Counted from the stretch's first letter, positions 44,922-54,226 are shown. The stretch: 64,000 nt of DNA from an uncultured Methylibium sp. (GCF_902826655.1 NZ_CADEFR010000005.1:1-64000); one strand, 5' to 3'. The notes: a model not told the origin generated them from the sequence alone. Made by a program: numbers and translations.

Positions 44922-46154
44922 TCAGGACTGCGTCGCGCCGTCGCGGCGGGCCTGCACCTCGGGCTTGGCGTGCATGTCGACGGACTGCGGCTTGACCAGC
45001 GAGCCGGGCCGCACGCGCTGCACGCCGCCGACGACGATGCGCTCGTCGGGCTTGAGGCCGGCGGTGACGATGCGCAGGCCGTCGACGGCCGCACCCAGGC
45101 TCACCTCGCGGTAGGCGAGCTTGTTGTCGGCGCCGACCACCAGCACGAACTTCTTGCTCTGGTCGGTGCCGACCGCGCGCTCGTTGATCAGCAGCGCCTG
45201 CGCGCTGCGCGCCTGGCCCATGCGCAGCTTGGCGAACTGGCCCGGCATCAGCGTGCCGTCCTTGTTGTCGAAGACGGCGCGCACGCGCACCGTGCCGCTC
45301 TTCGCGTCGACCTGGTTGTCGACGAGCTGCAGGCGGCCTTCGAGCGGCGTGTCGGCGGTGGCGGCGGTGCCCATCTGCACGGGGATGCGCTCGATCTGCT
45401 GGCGCGCGCTGGCGCCGCCCTGCCCCAGGCCCTTGAGCGCGCGGGCGACGACCTGCTCGTCGGCGTCGAAGCTCGCGTAGATCGGGCTCACCGACACCAG
45501 CGTGGTCAGCACCGGCGCGCCGGGACCGGCCGCGACCAGGTTGCCCACCGTCACCTCGAGCCGGCCGACGCGGCCGGCGACCGGCGCGCGCACCTGCGTG
45601 TAGGCCAGGCTCAGGCGCGCCGACTGCAGCGCGGCCTGCGCGGCGCGCAGGTTGGCCTCGGCCTCGCGCTGGGCGTTGACGCGCTCGTCGAGCTCGCGCT
45701 GCGCGATGGCGCGCTCGTCCCACAGGCGCTGCGCGCGATTGCCCTCGCTCTGCGTGTAGGCGACGCGCGCCTGCGCGGCGACGACCTGCGCCTCGGCGCG
45801 GTCGACGTCGGCCGCGTAGGGCGCCGGGTCGATGGTGATCAGCAGCTCGCCCTGCTTCACCAGCGCACCCTCGCGGAAGTGCACCGACTGCACGGCGCCG
45901 GCGACGCGCGAGCGCACGTCGACGCGCTCGACCGCCTCGAGGCGGCCCGAGAACTCGTCCCACACCGAGACCTCGCTCTGCACGACGGCCGCCACCGACA
46001 CCGGCGTGGCCTGGGGTTCGGCGGGCGCGGGGTTGGCCTCGGCGTCGGGCGCCTGCAGGCCGAACAGCGCGGTGGCGACGGCGGTCAGCGCGGTGAGCGC
46101 GGTGCCGGCGGCCCACAGGCGGCGGCGGGCACGAAGGGGAAGCGGCTGGTTCAT
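44922..46154 (-). CDS. RND efflux periplasmic adaptor (MexE/AcrA family)
   Basis: A 410-residue membrane fusion protein. N-terminal hydrophobic anchor (residues 10-32, no lipobox Cys), then lipoyl half-motifs VDVRSRVAGAVQSVHFREGALVKQGELL and, after an alpha-hairpin (about residues 110-175), SLAYTQVRAPVAGRVGRL. Beta-barrel and membrane-proximal domains follow. It bridges the pump and outer channel. The start ATG at 46152-46154 follows the hydrolase stop by 25 bases, within one operon. Confidence 0.92.
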   Translation of the reverse strand: MNQPLPLRARRRLWAAGTALTALTAVATALFGLQAPDAEANPAPAEPQATPVSVAAVVQSEVSVWDEFSGRLEAVERVDVRSRVAGAVQSVHFREGALVKQGELLITIDPAPYAADVDRAEAQVVAAQARVAYTQSEGNRAQRLWDERAIAQRELDERVNAQREAEANLRAAQAALQSARLSLAYTQVRAPVAGRVGRLEVTVGNLVAAGPGAPVLTTLVSVSPIYASFDADEQVVARALKGLGQGGASARQQIERIPVQMGTAATADTPLEGRLQLVDNQVDAKSGTVRVRAVFDNKDGTLMPGQFAKLRMGQARSAQALLINERAVGTDQSKKFVLVVGADNKLAYREVSLGAAVDGLRIVTAGLKPDERIVVGGVQRVRPGSLVKPQSVDMHAKPEVQARRDGATQS

Positions 46155-46179
46155 GGGAGGTCCTCGGTCTGGAGTTCGA

Positions 46180-47031
46180 CTAGCGGTGTGCGGAAACAGG
46201 AACGGCCGGTGCCGACAGGACGCGGCGGAAGTGCTGGCCCAGCGGCGCGGCCCAGGCGGGGCGCTCGTGGCCGGATTGCATGCAGGCGCACGGCCAGCCG
46301 GTCTCGCCGGGCAGCGTGGCCTCGTCGACCGCGACACCGGCTTCGCGCAGGCGCGCGGCGTAGGCCAGGGTCTCGTCGCGCATCGGGTCGTCGTCGGCGG
46401 TGACCAGCAGCGTCGGCGGCAGGTCGTGCAGGCGCAGCGCGCGGCCGGGCGCGGCGTAGGGGTGCAGCGCGTCGTCGGGCTGCGACAGGTAGTCGTGCCA
46501 GCCGTCGGCCCAGCGGCAGCCGACCGGCCCGGCCTGCGCCTCGCGCAGCGATGCGGTGGCGACGCAGGTGTCGAGCATCGGCGACAGCAGGATCTGGCCG
46601 GCCAGCGGCGGGTGCTGGCGGTCGCGCGCCATCAGCGCGACGGCGGCGGCGATGTTGCCGCCGGCTTCCTCGCCCGCGACCCACAGGCCGCTGGCGGTGC
46701 CGGCCAGGCGCAGGCGGCGGCGCCAGGTCCATTCGAGCGCGGCATGGCCGACCTCGATGGCCGCCGGGAAGGGCCGCGCCGGTGCCAGCGGGTAGTCGAC
46801 CGAAACCACCACGGCGCCGGCCTCGGCCAGCAGGCCGGCGACGCGCGAACCGCTGTCCAGGTCGCCGGCGACGAAGGCGCCGGCATGGAAGTGCAGGACC
46901 AGCGGCGTCGGGGTCCGGGCCGGGTGGCCGGCGCCGCGATAGACGCGCGCCCGCACCGTGGCGTCGCCGTCGAGCGGGATCAGCTCATCGGTCGTGACGA
47001 CATCGGGGCGGAGGGAGGTGACGGGAGACAT
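46180..47031 (-). CDS. alpha/beta hydrolase homologue of the HSL family lacking the catalytic serine
   Basis: A 283-residue HSL-type (Abhydrolase_3) protein heading the RND operon. The oxyanion motif is present as HFHAGAF (residues 47-53, family HGGGF), VDYPLAP follows, and the acid DDDPMRDE and a late His (SGHERPAW) are in place. The nucleophile elbow reads GEEAGGN (120-126) where the family has GDSAGG(N): Glu122 (codon GAA, 46666-46668) replaces the Ser. It may be inactive or bind rather than hydrolyse. Start ATG at 47029-47031 after GGAGGTGACGGGAGAC. Confidence 0.82.
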   Translation of the reverse strand: MSPVTSLRPDVVTTDELIPLDGDATVRARVYRGAGHPARTPTPLVLHFHAGAFVAGDLDSGSRVAGLLAEAGAVVVSVDYPLAPARPFPAAIEVGHAALEWTWRRRLRLAGTASGLWVAGEEAGGNIAAAVALMARDRQHPPLAGQILLSPMLDTCVATASLREAQAGPVGCRWADGWHDYLSQPDDALHPYAAPGRALRLHDLPPTLLVTADDDPMRDETLAYAARLREAGVAVDEATLPGETGWPCACMQSGHERPAWAAPLGQHFRRVLSAPAVPVSAHR

Positions 47032-47120
47032 GGCGCTGCGCCCACGGGTGGCGACTCGGCTTGTTGCGATGCAGCGAAAGATAGTGCCGGCCCGCAAACC
47101 AATAGATAGCCACGCCGCTC

Positions 47121-48110
47121 ATGCTTTGTTTCACCAAAGCAATAATCGACCGCACGGACAAGCTCCTCGCCATGCAGGTCTTCGTGCGCGTCGTCGAGAG
47201 CGGCACCTTCACCAAGGCCTCCGACTCGCTGACCCTGCCCAAGCCGACGGTCACGCGGCTGATCCAGTCGCTGGAGGGGCATCTGCAGACCAAGCTGCTG
47301 AACCGCACCACCCGCAAGGTGACGGTGACGCCCGACGGCGCGGCCTACTACGAGCGCGCGCTGCGCCTGCTGACCGAGGTCGACGAGCTGGAGTCCAGCA
47401 TGTCGCACGCCAAGGTCAGCCCGCGCGGGCGGCTGCGCGTCGACGTGCCGGCCGCGCTGGGCCAGCTGGTGCTGATGCCGTCGCTGCCGGACTTCTGCGC
47501 GCGCTACCCCGACATCCAGATCGACCTGGGCGTCGGCGACCGGCCGGTCGACCTGATCGGCGAGAACATCGACTGCGTGATCCGCGGCGGCACGCTGACC
47601 GACCAGTCGCTGGTGGCGCGGCGCGTCGCGGAGTTCCACATGATCGCGGCGGCCAGCCCGGCCTACCTCAAGCGCCACGGCATGCCGCGACACCCGAGCG
47701 AGCTGGAGGACGGCCACGAGGTCGTCGGCTACTTCTCGGCGCGCACCGGGCGGCTGATCCCGATGGACTTCAACAAGGACGGCGAGCGCGTCGAGGTGAC
47801 GGGGCGCTACCGGGTCGCGGTCAACGATTCCAACGCCTACACCGCCGCGGGGGTGGCCGGGCTGGGCGTCGTGCAGACGGCGACCTTCATGCTGCAGGAC
47901 CACATCGGCAGCGGCGCGCTCGAGCCGGTGCTGGCGGACTGGTGCTCGGACCCGGTGCCGATCCACGTCGTCTACCCACCCAACCGCCACCTCAGCGTGA
48001 AGCTGCGCGTCTTCGTCGACTGGGTGGCCGAGCTGTTCGCGCACCACGACCTGATGCAGCGCTGCAGCAGCCTGCCGCCGCGGCAGGCCACGGCGCGCTT
48101 CGCGCGCTGA
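47121..48110 (+). CDS. LysR-family transcriptional regulator
   Basis: A 329-residue LysR protein: HTH at about residues 18-75 (MQVFVRVVESGTFTKASDSLTLPKPTVTRLIQSLEGHL in pieces), linker helix, and a PBP-like effector domain from about residue 105. The ATG at 47121 gives a 17-residue extension with KLLA before MQVF, as in many relatives; ATG 47172 is the alternative. A 7-bp inverted repeat overlaps codons 1-7. It is divergent from the hydrolase-RND operon and, like MexT for mexEF-oprN, is the obvious candidate regulator of it (inference). Confidence 0.88.
   Translation: MLCFTKAIIDRTDKLLAMQVFVRVVESGTFTKASDSLTLPKPTVTRLIQSLEGHLQTKLLNRTTRKVTVTPDGAAYYERALRLLTEVDELESSMSHAKVSPRGRLRVDVPAALGQLVLMPSLPDFCARYPDIQIDLGVGDRPVDLIGENIDCVIRGGTLTDQSLVARRVAEFHMIAAASPAYLKRHGMPRHPSELEDGHEVVGYFSARTGRLIPMDFNKDGERVEVTGRYRVAVNDSNAYTAAGVAGLGVVQTATFMLQDHIGSGALEPVLADWCSDPVPIHVVYPPNRHLSVKLRVFVDWVAELFAHHDLMQRCSSLPPRQATARFAR
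47122..47141. promoter_or_regulatory. perfect 7-bp inverted repeat at the LysR start
   Basis: TGCTTTG-TTTCAC-CAAAGCA. Arms are perfect with a 6-base spacer, 90 bases upstream of the hydrolase-RND operon on the other strand. It could be the LysR binding site for autoregulation and pump control; it overlaps the first codons if the ATG at 47121 is used. Confidence 0.5.
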
Positions 48111-48122
48111 ACGCCCGGCGCG

Positions 48123-48139
48123 GGCCGCCTCAGGCGGCC
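48123..48139. terminator. convergent hairpin after LysR
   Basis: GGCCGCC-TCA-GGCGGCC, perfect 7-bp stem whose loop is the stop codon (48130-48132) of the opposing small gene, 12 bases after the LysR stop. No T-run. Confidence 0.5.
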
Positions 48140-48348
48140 GGCGCGTCCGGCCCGGGCAGCGTCATGCCCATCGCCTTGGCCGACATGTAGAGCGTCTTGG
48201 TCAGCAGCTCCACGCCGCCGGCGTTGAGCTCCAGCGGGAAGATCTGGCCGTTGGCCATGAGCAGCTCCAGCAGCACGGCCTGGCCGTCGTCGGACAGCAC
48301 GGCCTGCTTCAGGCCGACGCAGCGCAGGGGTTCCATCGTGGAGCTCAT
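48130..48348 (-). CDS. small conserved protein downstream of fumC
   Basis: A 72-residue protein, MSSTMEPLRCVGLKQAVLSD..., with an alternating beta-like stretch (QAVLLELLMANGQIFPLEL) and an Ala/Pro tail. No known domain. The start is chosen at 48346-48348; ATGs at 48363 and 48336 are also in frame. It follows fumC by 68 bases on the same strand. Too short and simple to assign a function; coding is supported by codon pattern and a clean stop inside a convergent hairpin. Confidence 0.55.
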   Translation of the reverse strand: MSSTMEPLRCVGLKQAVLSDDGQAVLLELLMANGQIFPLELNAGGVELLTKTLYMSAKAMGMTLPGPDAPAA

Positions 48349-48416
48349 CGTCGTTCTCGTCATGTCGGTTCGCGGAGCCGCGATGCTGCCATGGCGGCGC
48401 GGCGGCGCCATCGGGC

Positions 48417-49814
48417 TCAGCCCTCGGTCGGCCGGAGCATCCGTCGCGCGTCGACCCAGGCGTCGAACTGCTCGCCGCTGACGCCGCCGACCGCGAGCGC
48501 GGCCTCGCGCAGGCTGCTGCCGCTCCGGTGCGCGTGCTTGGCGATCTTCGCGGCGCGGTCGTAGCCGATGTGCGGCGCCAGCGCGGTCACCAGCATCAGC
48601 GAGCGCTGCAGCAGGTCCTCGACGCGCGCCGCGTCGGGCTGCAGGCCGGCGACGCAGTGCCGCGCGAAGCTGCCCATCGCGTCGGACAGCAGGCGCAGGC
48701 TGTCCAGCACGTCGTGCGCGATCAGCGGCTTGTAGACATTGAGCTCGAAGTGGCCCTGGCTGGCCGCGAAGCCGATCGCCGCGTCGTGGCCCATGACCTG
48801 CGCGCAGACCATGGTCAGCGCCTCGACCTGCGTCGGGTTCACCTTGCCCGGCATGATGGAACTGCCGGGCTCGTTCTCGGGCAGGCGCAGCTCGCCCAGG
48901 CCGGCGCGCGGGCCGCTGCCCATCAGGCGGATGTCGTTGCCGATCTTGGTGAGTGCGACCGCCAGCATGCGCAGCGCGCCGTGGAAGCCGACCAGGGCCT
49001 CGTGCCCCGCCATCGCGGCGAACAGGTTGTCGGCCGGCGCGAACGGCAGGCCCAGGCGCTGCGACAGCTTCGCGGCCACGCGCGTGCCGAACTCGGCGTG
49101 CGTGTTGAGCCCGGTGCCGACCGCCGTGCCGCCGATGGCCAGGCGCTGCACCGGCGCGAGCGACTGCGCGAGCGCGGCCTGGCACAGGTCGAGCTGCGCG
49201 ACATAGCCGCCGAACTCCTGGCCCAGCGTCACCGGCGTCGCGTCCTGCAGGTGGGTGCGGCCGATCTTGACGACGTCGGCGAAGGCGCCGGCCTTGTCGT
49301 GCAGCGCCGCGCGCAGCGTCGCCAGCGCCGGCTGCAGACGCTCGCGCGCCTGCAGCGCGACGGCGACGTGCATCGCGGTCGGGAAGACGTCGTTCGACGA
49401 CTGGCCCAGGTTCACGTCGTCGTTGGGGTGCACGCGGCGGTCGCTGCCGCGGCGGCCGCCCAGGGCCTCGGACGCGAGCGTCGCCACGACCTCGTTGACG
49501 TTCATGTTGCTCTGCGTGCCCGAGCCGGTCTGCCACACCGACAGCGGAAAGGCCTCGGCATGCTCGCCGGCCGCGATGCGGGCCGCGGCGTCGGCGATGG
49601 CGCGGGCCTTGTCGGCGGGCAGCAGGCCGAGCTCGTGGTTGACCTCGGCCGCGGCCCACTTGACCCAGGCCAGCGCGCGCACCACCTCGGCCGGCATGCG
49701 CTGCTCGCCGATGGCGAAGAAGTGCAGGCTGCGCGCGGTCTGCGCGGCCCACAGCGCGTCGGCCGGGACCTCGATGGGCCCGAAGGCGTCGGATTCGGTG
49801 CGGGTGGCGGTCAT
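48417..49814 (-). CDS. fumC: fumarate hydratase class II
   Basis: A 465-residue, iron-independent fumarase interconverting fumarate and malate in the TCA cycle. Family signature [15 protein letters not shown] with the mobile catalytic loop (Ser in GSS), [14 protein letters not shown] near residue 97, [14 protein letters not shown] (about 128-141), and the His of [12 protein letters not shown]. Start ATG 49812-49814. Length normal. Confidence 0.95.
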   Translation of the reverse strand: MTATRTESDAFGPIEVPADALWAAQTARSLHFFAIGEQRMPAEVVRALAWVKWAAAEVNHELGLLPADKARAIADAAARIAAGEHAEAFPLSVWQTGSGTQSNMNVNEVVATLASEALGGRRGSDRRVHPNDDVNLGQSSNDVFPTAMHVAVALQARERLQPALATLRAALHDKAGAFADVVKIGRTHLQDATPVTLGQEFGGYVAQLDLCQAALAQSLAPVQRLAIGGTAVGTGLNTHAEFGTRVAAKLSQRLGLPFAPADNLFAAMAGHEALVGFHGALRMLAVALTKIGNDIRLMGSGPRAGLGELRLPENEPGSSIMPGKVNPTQVEALTMVCAQVMGHDAAIGFAASQGHFELNVYKPLIAHDVLDSLRLLSDAMGSFARHCVAGLQPDAARVEDLLQRSLMLVTALAPHIGYDRAAKIAKHAHRSGSSLREAALAVGGVSGEQFDAWVDARRMLRPTEG

Positions 49815-49882
49815 CGCGGGCTCCAGGTGAGCCGCTAGCTTAGGCGAGGCCCGCATCGCCCTGGCGACGTATCCTCCGCCCC

Positions 49883-51556
49883 ATGTATGCGCCGTTCTTC
49901 GGGCTGAAGCAGGAGCCGTTCTCGATCGCGCCGGATCCGCGCTATCTCTTCATGAGCGAGCGCCACCGCGAGGCGCTGGCGCACCTGCTGTACGGCGTCA
50001 AGGGCGGCGGCGGCTTCGTGCTGCTGACGGGCGAGATCGGCGCCGGCAAGACCACCGTGTGCCGCTGCTTCCTGGAGCAGATTCCCAAGCGCTGCAACGT
50101 CGCCTACGTCTTCAACCCGCGGCTGACGGTCGAGGAACTGCTGCGCTCGGTCTGCGACGAGTTCGGCATCCCCAATCCGCACCAGGGACCGGGCGCGACG
50201 ACGGTCAAGGACTGGGTCGACGCGCTGAACGAGTTCTTGCTGCGCACGCACGCGGTCGGCCAGAACAACGTGCTCATCATCGACGAGGCGCAGCAGCTGT
50301 CGGCCGACGTGCTGGAGCAGCTGCGGCTGCTGACCAACCTCGAGACCAACGAGCGCAAGCTGCTTCAGATCGTGCTGATCGGCCAGCCCGAGCTGCGCCA
50401 GATGCTGGCGCGGCCCGACCTGGAGCAGCTGGCGCAGCGCGTCATCGCGCGCTACCACCTCGAGCCGCTGTCCGAGAACGAGACGCTGCAGTACATCCGC
50501 CACCGCCTCGCGATCGGCGGGCTGACCACCGCGGCGCCTTTCGGCCGCGAGGCGATGCAGCGTGTGCACCAGCTGTCGCGCGGCGTGCCGCGACGCATCA
50601 ACCTGCTGTGCGACCGCGCGCTGCTGGGCGCGTACGCGACCGGCCGCAACCGCGTCGACGCGGCCATCGTCGACAAGGCCGCGAGCGAGGTCTTCGACAA
50701 GACGCCGCCGCGGCGCCGCTGGCGGCCGGGCCGCGTCGAGACGCTGGGGCTGGGCCTGGTCGGCGGCGCGGCGCTGTGGGGCCTGGTGTCGTGGGCGATC
50801 GACGGGCGCACGGCCGCGCGACCCGACGCGGCCAGCGCGCAGGCGGCGGCGATGCCGGCTGCATCGGGGCCGGCGCCGGCAGCGAGTGCGGCTTCGGCGC
50901 CGACGGCAGTGCAAGCCGCCGCTGCGGGCCAGACGACGGCCGCCGCGATGATCGACCTGAAGGCCGGCCTGCAGCGCATGCCGCGCGACGAGGCCGGCGC
51001 CTGGCGCGCGCTGGCGCCGCTGTGGAAGCTGGAGCTCGGCGAGGGCGAGCCCTGCCGCGCGGCGCAGCGCCAGCAGGTGCTCTGCTACAAGGCCAGCGGC
51101 ACGCTGGCGCTGATCCGCCAGCTGGACCGGCCCGCCATCCTGACGCTGCGCGACGACGAGGACCGGCCCGGCTACGCGCTGCTGACCGGCCTGAACGCGC
51201 GCAACGCGACGCTGCTGCTGGACGGCACGCCGCAGAGCGTGCCGCTGGTGGCGCTGGCGCAGCGCTGGCGCGGCGAGTTCGCGACGCTGTGGCGCGCGCC
51301 GGCCGGCTACTCGCAGCTGCTGGTCGACGGCAGCGCCGGCCCGCTGGTCGACGGCCTGGCCGCGCAGCTGGCCGGCCTGCAGGGCGAGCCTGCGCCCGCC
51401 GCGCCGCAGGCCTACGGCGCCGCGCTGCGCGCGCGCGTCGTCACCTTCCAGGTCGCGCAGGGCCTCAAGCCCGACGGGCTGGCCGGCCCGACGACCTTCA
51501 TGCAACTGAACCGGCTCGTCGGCGTCGACGAGCCGCGGCTCCACACGGAACACTGA
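49883..51556 (+). CDS. gspA: GspA/ExeA-like AAA ATPase of type II secretion, with peptidoglycan-binding domain
   Basis: A 557-residue inner membrane ATPase. Start [21 protein letters not shown] is typical; Walker [10 protein letters not shown] (residues 50-58), Walker [12 protein letters not shown] (about 129-139), sensor region VLIGQPEL. One membrane helix ([19 protein letters not shown], about 288-306), an Ala-rich linker, and a periplasmic part ending in a PG-binding motif ([19 protein letters not shown]). With GspB it remodels peptidoglycan to let the secretin assemble. The secretin and other gsp genes are not in the window. Confidence 0.88.
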   Translation: MYAPFFGLKQEPFSIAPDPRYLFMSERHREALAHLLYGVKGGGGFVLLTGEIGAGKTTVCRCFLEQIPKRCNVAYVFNPRLTVEELLRSVCDEFGIPNPHQGPGATTVKDWVDALNEFLLRTHAVGQNNVLIIDEAQQLSADVLEQLRLLTNLETNERKLLQIVLIGQPELRQMLARPDLEQLAQRVIARYHLEPLSENETLQYIRHRLAIGGLTTAAPFGREAMQRVHQLSRGVPRRINLLCDRALLGAYATGRNRVDAAIVDKAASEVFDKTPPRRRWRPGRVETLGLGLVGGAALWGLVSWAIDGRTAARPDAASAQAAAMPAASGPAPAASAASAPTAVQAAAAGQTTAAAMIDLKAGLQRMPRDEAGAWRALAPLWKLELGEGEPCRAAQRQQVLCYKASGTLALIRQLDRPAILTLRDDEDRPGYALLTGLNARNATLLLDGTPQSVPLVALAQRWRGEFATLWRAPAGYSQLLVDGSAGPLVDGLAAQLAGLQGEPAPAAPQAYGAALRARVVTFQVAQGLKPDGLAGPTTFMQLNRLVGVDEPRLHTEH

Positions 51557-51634
51557 TGACGACCCCCAACGCACCTTCGGTGCTGCCCCCCGCGGGGGCG
51601 CTCAGCCCTCCTGGGGCGGCCCGGCGAGGGCTGA
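51554..51634. repeat. interspersed multi-stem intergenic element
   Basis: Between gspA and gspB: GATGACGACCCCC followed by three stems: GCACC-TTC-GGTGC (51571-51583), CCCCC-GC-GGGGG (51587-51598) and CAGCCCT/AGGGCTG (51603-51609 with 51627-51633). The opening also occurs at 13282. Elements of this style are common between genes in Rubrivivax-like genomes. It could shape the mRNA between the two secretion genes. Confidence 0.55.
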
Positions 51635-51638
51635 ACTG

Positions 51639-52400
51639 ATGTCCTACATCCTCGACGCCCTGAGGCGCGCCGACTCCGAACGCGAGCGCGGGGCGGTGCC
51701 GGGCCTGCATGCGCAACCGGGCGCCGCGAGCAGCGACGACGACGAGGGCACGGCCGCGAGCGCAGGGACCAATCCGCTGGTGTGGGTGATCGTCGCGCTG
51801 GCGCTGGTGCTGCTGGGCTCGCTGGCGTGGAACATGATGAGCGGCGGCGATACGCCGGCGACCGTGGAGCCGGTGGCCGTCGCGCCGATGCCGGTGCCGG
51901 CCCCTGCTCCGCCGCCCGTCGCCATCGTCGTCGCGGCGCCGCCGGCACCGGCACCCATACCGGCAATCGCACCGACACCCGCACCCGCACCGAAGGAAGC
52001 CGCCCCCGCCCGCGCGACGCCCGAGCTGCCGCTCGACAAGCCGCTGCCCCGACCGCAGCGCCCGGCCGCCGAGCCGCGCAAGGCCGAGCCGGCGCCGGCC
52101 GCGTCGAAGCCGGCTGCGGTGCCAGGCAAGCCCGAGCCCGCGACCCCCACCGATACGCCGGCCACCGAGCCGCGTCTCTACGCGGTGAACGAGCTGCCCG
52201 ACGACGTGCGCCGCGCGCTGCCGCTGCTGGCCTTCGGCGGCTCGGTCTATTCGGAGACGCCGGCCAACCGCATCCTCATCATCAACGGGCAGGTCTACAA
52301 CGAGGGCGGACGGCCCACGCCCGACGTCGTGCTCGAGCAGATCCGCCTCAAGAGCGCGGTGCTGCGCTTTCGCAGCTACCGCTACGAAGTGGCGTATTAG
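51639..52400 (+). CDS. gspB: type II secretion assembly protein GspB
   Basis: A 253-residue protein starting MSYILDALRRADSERERG, a near-diagnostic GspB N-terminus. A membrane helix lies at residues 46-66 (LVWVIVALALVLLGSLAWNMM), then about 100 residues of Pro/Ala-rich linker, and a C-terminal T2SSB domain (LPLLAFGGSVYSETPANRILIINGQVYNEG). Works with GspA in inserting the secretin through peptidoglycan. Preceded by the interspersed element, so GspA and GspB may differ in expression. Confidence 0.9.
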   Translation: MSYILDALRRADSERERGAVPGLHAQPGAASSDDDEGTAASAGTNPLVWVIVALALVLLGSLAWNMMSGGDTPATVEPVAVAPMPVPAPAPPPVAIVVAAPPAPAPIPAIAPTPAPAPKEAAPARATPELPLDKPLPRPQRPAAEPRKAEPAPAASKPAAVPGKPEPATPTDTPATEPRLYAVNELPDDVRRALPLLAFGGSVYSETPANRILIINGQVYNEGGRPTPDVVLEQIRLKSAVLRFRSYRYEVAY

Positions 52401-52531
52401 AAGCAGAGAAGAAAAGGAATGAAACCGGGAAAGCCGGGCCGATGGATCGCGCGCGAAGCGTGACCCAGGATTCAGCTCCGACTCGTTATCCTCGGGGTTC
52501 CCGTTGGGACCTTCACTACAAGGAAACGAGA

Positions 52532-52861
52532 ATGACCCGGACCATCGCCCAGATCGAAAAGCAGATCGCGCGCCTGAAGAAGCAGGCCGACGCGATCAAG
52601 CAGAAGGAAGTCGGCGGCGTCGTCGCGCGCATCAAGGAAGCGATCGTGCATTACGGCCTGACCGCCGCCGACTTGGGGCTCGCGAAGCGCGCGAAGGCGG
52701 CCGTCGCCAGCAAGAAGAAGCCGGGCCGCCGCAAGAAGCGCGCGCTGCCGGTCAAGTTCCGCGACGCCGCCGGCAACAGCTGGAACGGCCACGGCCGCCG
52801 GCCGAAGTGGTTCCTCGACGCGCTGGCCTCGGGCAAGAAGCCGGACGACCTGCTGGTCTGA
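52532..52861 (+). CDS. H-NS-family nucleoid protein
   Basis: A 109-residue protein: N-terminal coiled coil for oligomerisation (TIAQIEKQIARLKKQADAIKQKE), a lysine-rich linker (SKKKPGRRKKR) and the C-terminal DNA-binding motif WNGHGRRPKWFLDAL, which is the W-x-G-x-G-R-x-P-x-W core of the H-NS/BpH3 family. It silences AT-rich DNA. ATG 52532 follows AAGGAAACGAGA. Encoded alone. Confidence 0.92.
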   Translation: MTRTIAQIEKQIARLKKQADAIKQKEVGGVVARIKEAIVHYGLTAADLGLAKRAKAAVASKKKPGRRKKRALPVKFRDAAGNSWNGHGRRPKWFLDALASGKKPDDLLV

Positions 52862-52893
52862 GCGTCCGTCGGGCCGCGCGCGTCCGCGTCCTT

Positions 52894-53205
52894 TCATCCG
52901 CCGCCCGGCGGCTTGCCGCCGCGGCCCGGCACGAGCTTCAGGCGTCGCTGCGCATCGAGGCCGGGCGTGGCGCGCATGTCGGTGTCGACCTGGCCGGCGT
53001 CGAGGTCGCGCCGGGCCTGGCGGATCACCGCGTCGGGCTTCTCGGCCACCGCGCCGGCCGACTGGTCGCGCTCGTGCGGCAGGGCCAGGCGCTCGTCGGT
53101 CGGCGAGGGCGGCTTCGATCCCGGTGCGCGGGGCGACTTGCCGACCACGGCGAGACCGGCGCGTCGCTTGACGGCCTGCGAGGGCGGAGCGGGAGAGCGG
53201 GACAT
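52894..53205 (-). CDS. small conserved hypothetical protein
   Basis: A 103-residue, probably disordered protein with the core DERLALPHERDQS (about residues 37-49) and a second motif ARRDLDAGQVDTDMRATPG. The LPHERD(E/Q)S core recurs in short proteins of many Burkholderiales, which supports it as a real gene. ATG 53203-53205 follows CAGGAAACGCC. Rich in Pro, Arg and Gly at both ends. Function unknown. Confidence 0.65.
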   Translation of the reverse strand: MSRSPAPPSQAVKRRAGLAVVGKSPRAPGSKPPSPTDERLALPHERDQSAGAVAEKPDAVIRQARRDLDAGQVDTDMRATPGLDAQRRLKLVPGRGGKPPGGG

Positions 53206-53220
53206 GGCGTTTCCTGAGGG

Positions 53221-53943
53221 TCAGTGCCGCGTCGAGGCGACGTCGTAGGAGTCGAAGACCTGCCGCAGCGGCCGGGTCTCGGGCAGCACGTAGACGACGC
53301 CGCGCTGCGCCGCGAAGGTCGGCCGGACGTGCGCGTCGTAGAACGCCGCCGGCACGTTGATGCAGCCGTACGAGATGCGGTTGTCGTCGATCGACGCACT
53401 GGCGAGTCGCTCGGCGCGCCGCTCCGCCGCGTGCGTGGTGCGGACGCGGTGCATCGACACGGCGGCGCCGTAGTCGACCCAGATCACGTCTTCGCCCAGC
53501 GCATTGCGCCCCGGCTCGGCGACGAAGCGGCCGGCCGGCGTGGTGCGCTCGTGCGGGCGCACCTGGTCGACGGGGCGCGTGCCGATGCCGGGGACCGAGT
53601 CGTCGCCGCGCGCCGACCCCAGCAGCACCGGACTGCTGGCGCGCAGCCGGGCCTGCGCGTCGAACACGTGCACGACCGCATGGGCCTTGTCGACGATGGC
53701 GAAGCCGGCGCTGCCGTTGTCGCGCGAGTCGGCGATCCACTCGGCCAGCTGCCGCGCCTGTGCGCTGGGGTTCGCGGCGCCGAAGTCGGGCTGGCGCGGG
53801 CTCGCGGATTCGTCCGGCGTCGCGCGGTAGAGAGTCGCGCCGGGCGGCCCGGCCGGCGGAAGCAGCAGGCCGAGGATCGCCGCGCCGGCCAGCGCGCCGC
53901 GCCGCAGGTCCGACAGCGCGAACGCGTCGCTCCTCGTGGCCAT
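53221..53943 (-). CDS. L,D-transpeptidase-like (YkuD) protein
   Basis: A 240-residue protein with an N-terminal membrane/signal segment (LAGAAILGLLLPPAGPPGA, about residues 16-34). The YkuD active site is seen as SMHRVR (His) and, 30 residues later, RISYGCINVP (catalytic Cys in S-x-G-C-[IV]-[RN]). It probably makes or edits 3-3 cross-links or attaches protein to peptidoglycan in the periplasm. Start ATG 53941-53943; the longer open frame upstream is not supported. Confidence 0.8.
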   Translation of the reverse strand: MATRSDAFALSDLRRGALAGAAILGLLLPPAGPPGATLYRATPDESASPRQPDFGAANPSAQARQLAEWIADSRDNGSAGFAIVDKAHAVVHVFDAQARLRASSPVLLGSARGDDSVPGIGTRPVDQVRPHERTTPAGRFVAEPGRNALGEDVIWVDYGAAVSMHRVRTTHAAERRAERLASASIDDNRISYGCINVPAAFYDAHVRPTFAAQRGVVYVLPETRPLRQVFDSYDVASTRH

Positions 53944-53974
53944 GGCATCGACGCTCCGTGCCGGCGCGGGGGCT

Positions 53975-54226
53975 TCAGTTGCGGTCGGCGATCGGCGCAC
54001 GCTCTTCGGCGGTCGTCATGCCGCTGTCGGCCGGGGGCGCGGCGGTGCTGCCGCTCGTCGTGCCGGAGCTCGTGGCGTCGGGCTGTGCCGGGTGGGTCGG
54101 CAGCGTCTCGGTCGTCTGGCCCGGCATGGTGGGCGGTGCGGTGCTCGTCTGCGCGTAGGCGAAGGTGATGCTGCCGACGACCGACAGCGCAGTCACGGTC
54201 GTGACGAGGAACTTGGAGGTGTTCAT
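53975..54226 (-). CDS. small secreted Thr/Ser/Pro-rich protein
   Basis: An 83-residue protein: signal peptide MNTSKFLVTTVTALSVVGSITFAYAQ, then about 57 residues of Thr, Ser, Ala and Pro with no predicted fold, ending TAEERAPIADRN. ATG 54224-54226 follows CATCGCC with a poor ribosome site (GGAG further upstream). Same strand as the transpeptidase, 31 bases upstream of it. No function assigned. Confidence 0.6.
   Translation of the reverse strand: MNTSKFLVTTVTALSVVGSITFAYAQTSTAPPTMPGQTTETLPTHPAQPDATSSGTTSGSTAAPPADSGMTTAEERAPIADRN

Noticed and set aside
52401..52531. A promoter for the H-NS-like gene in TTATCCT near 52485
   Set aside because: The -10-like string has no convincing -35 partner; not supportable from sequence alone.
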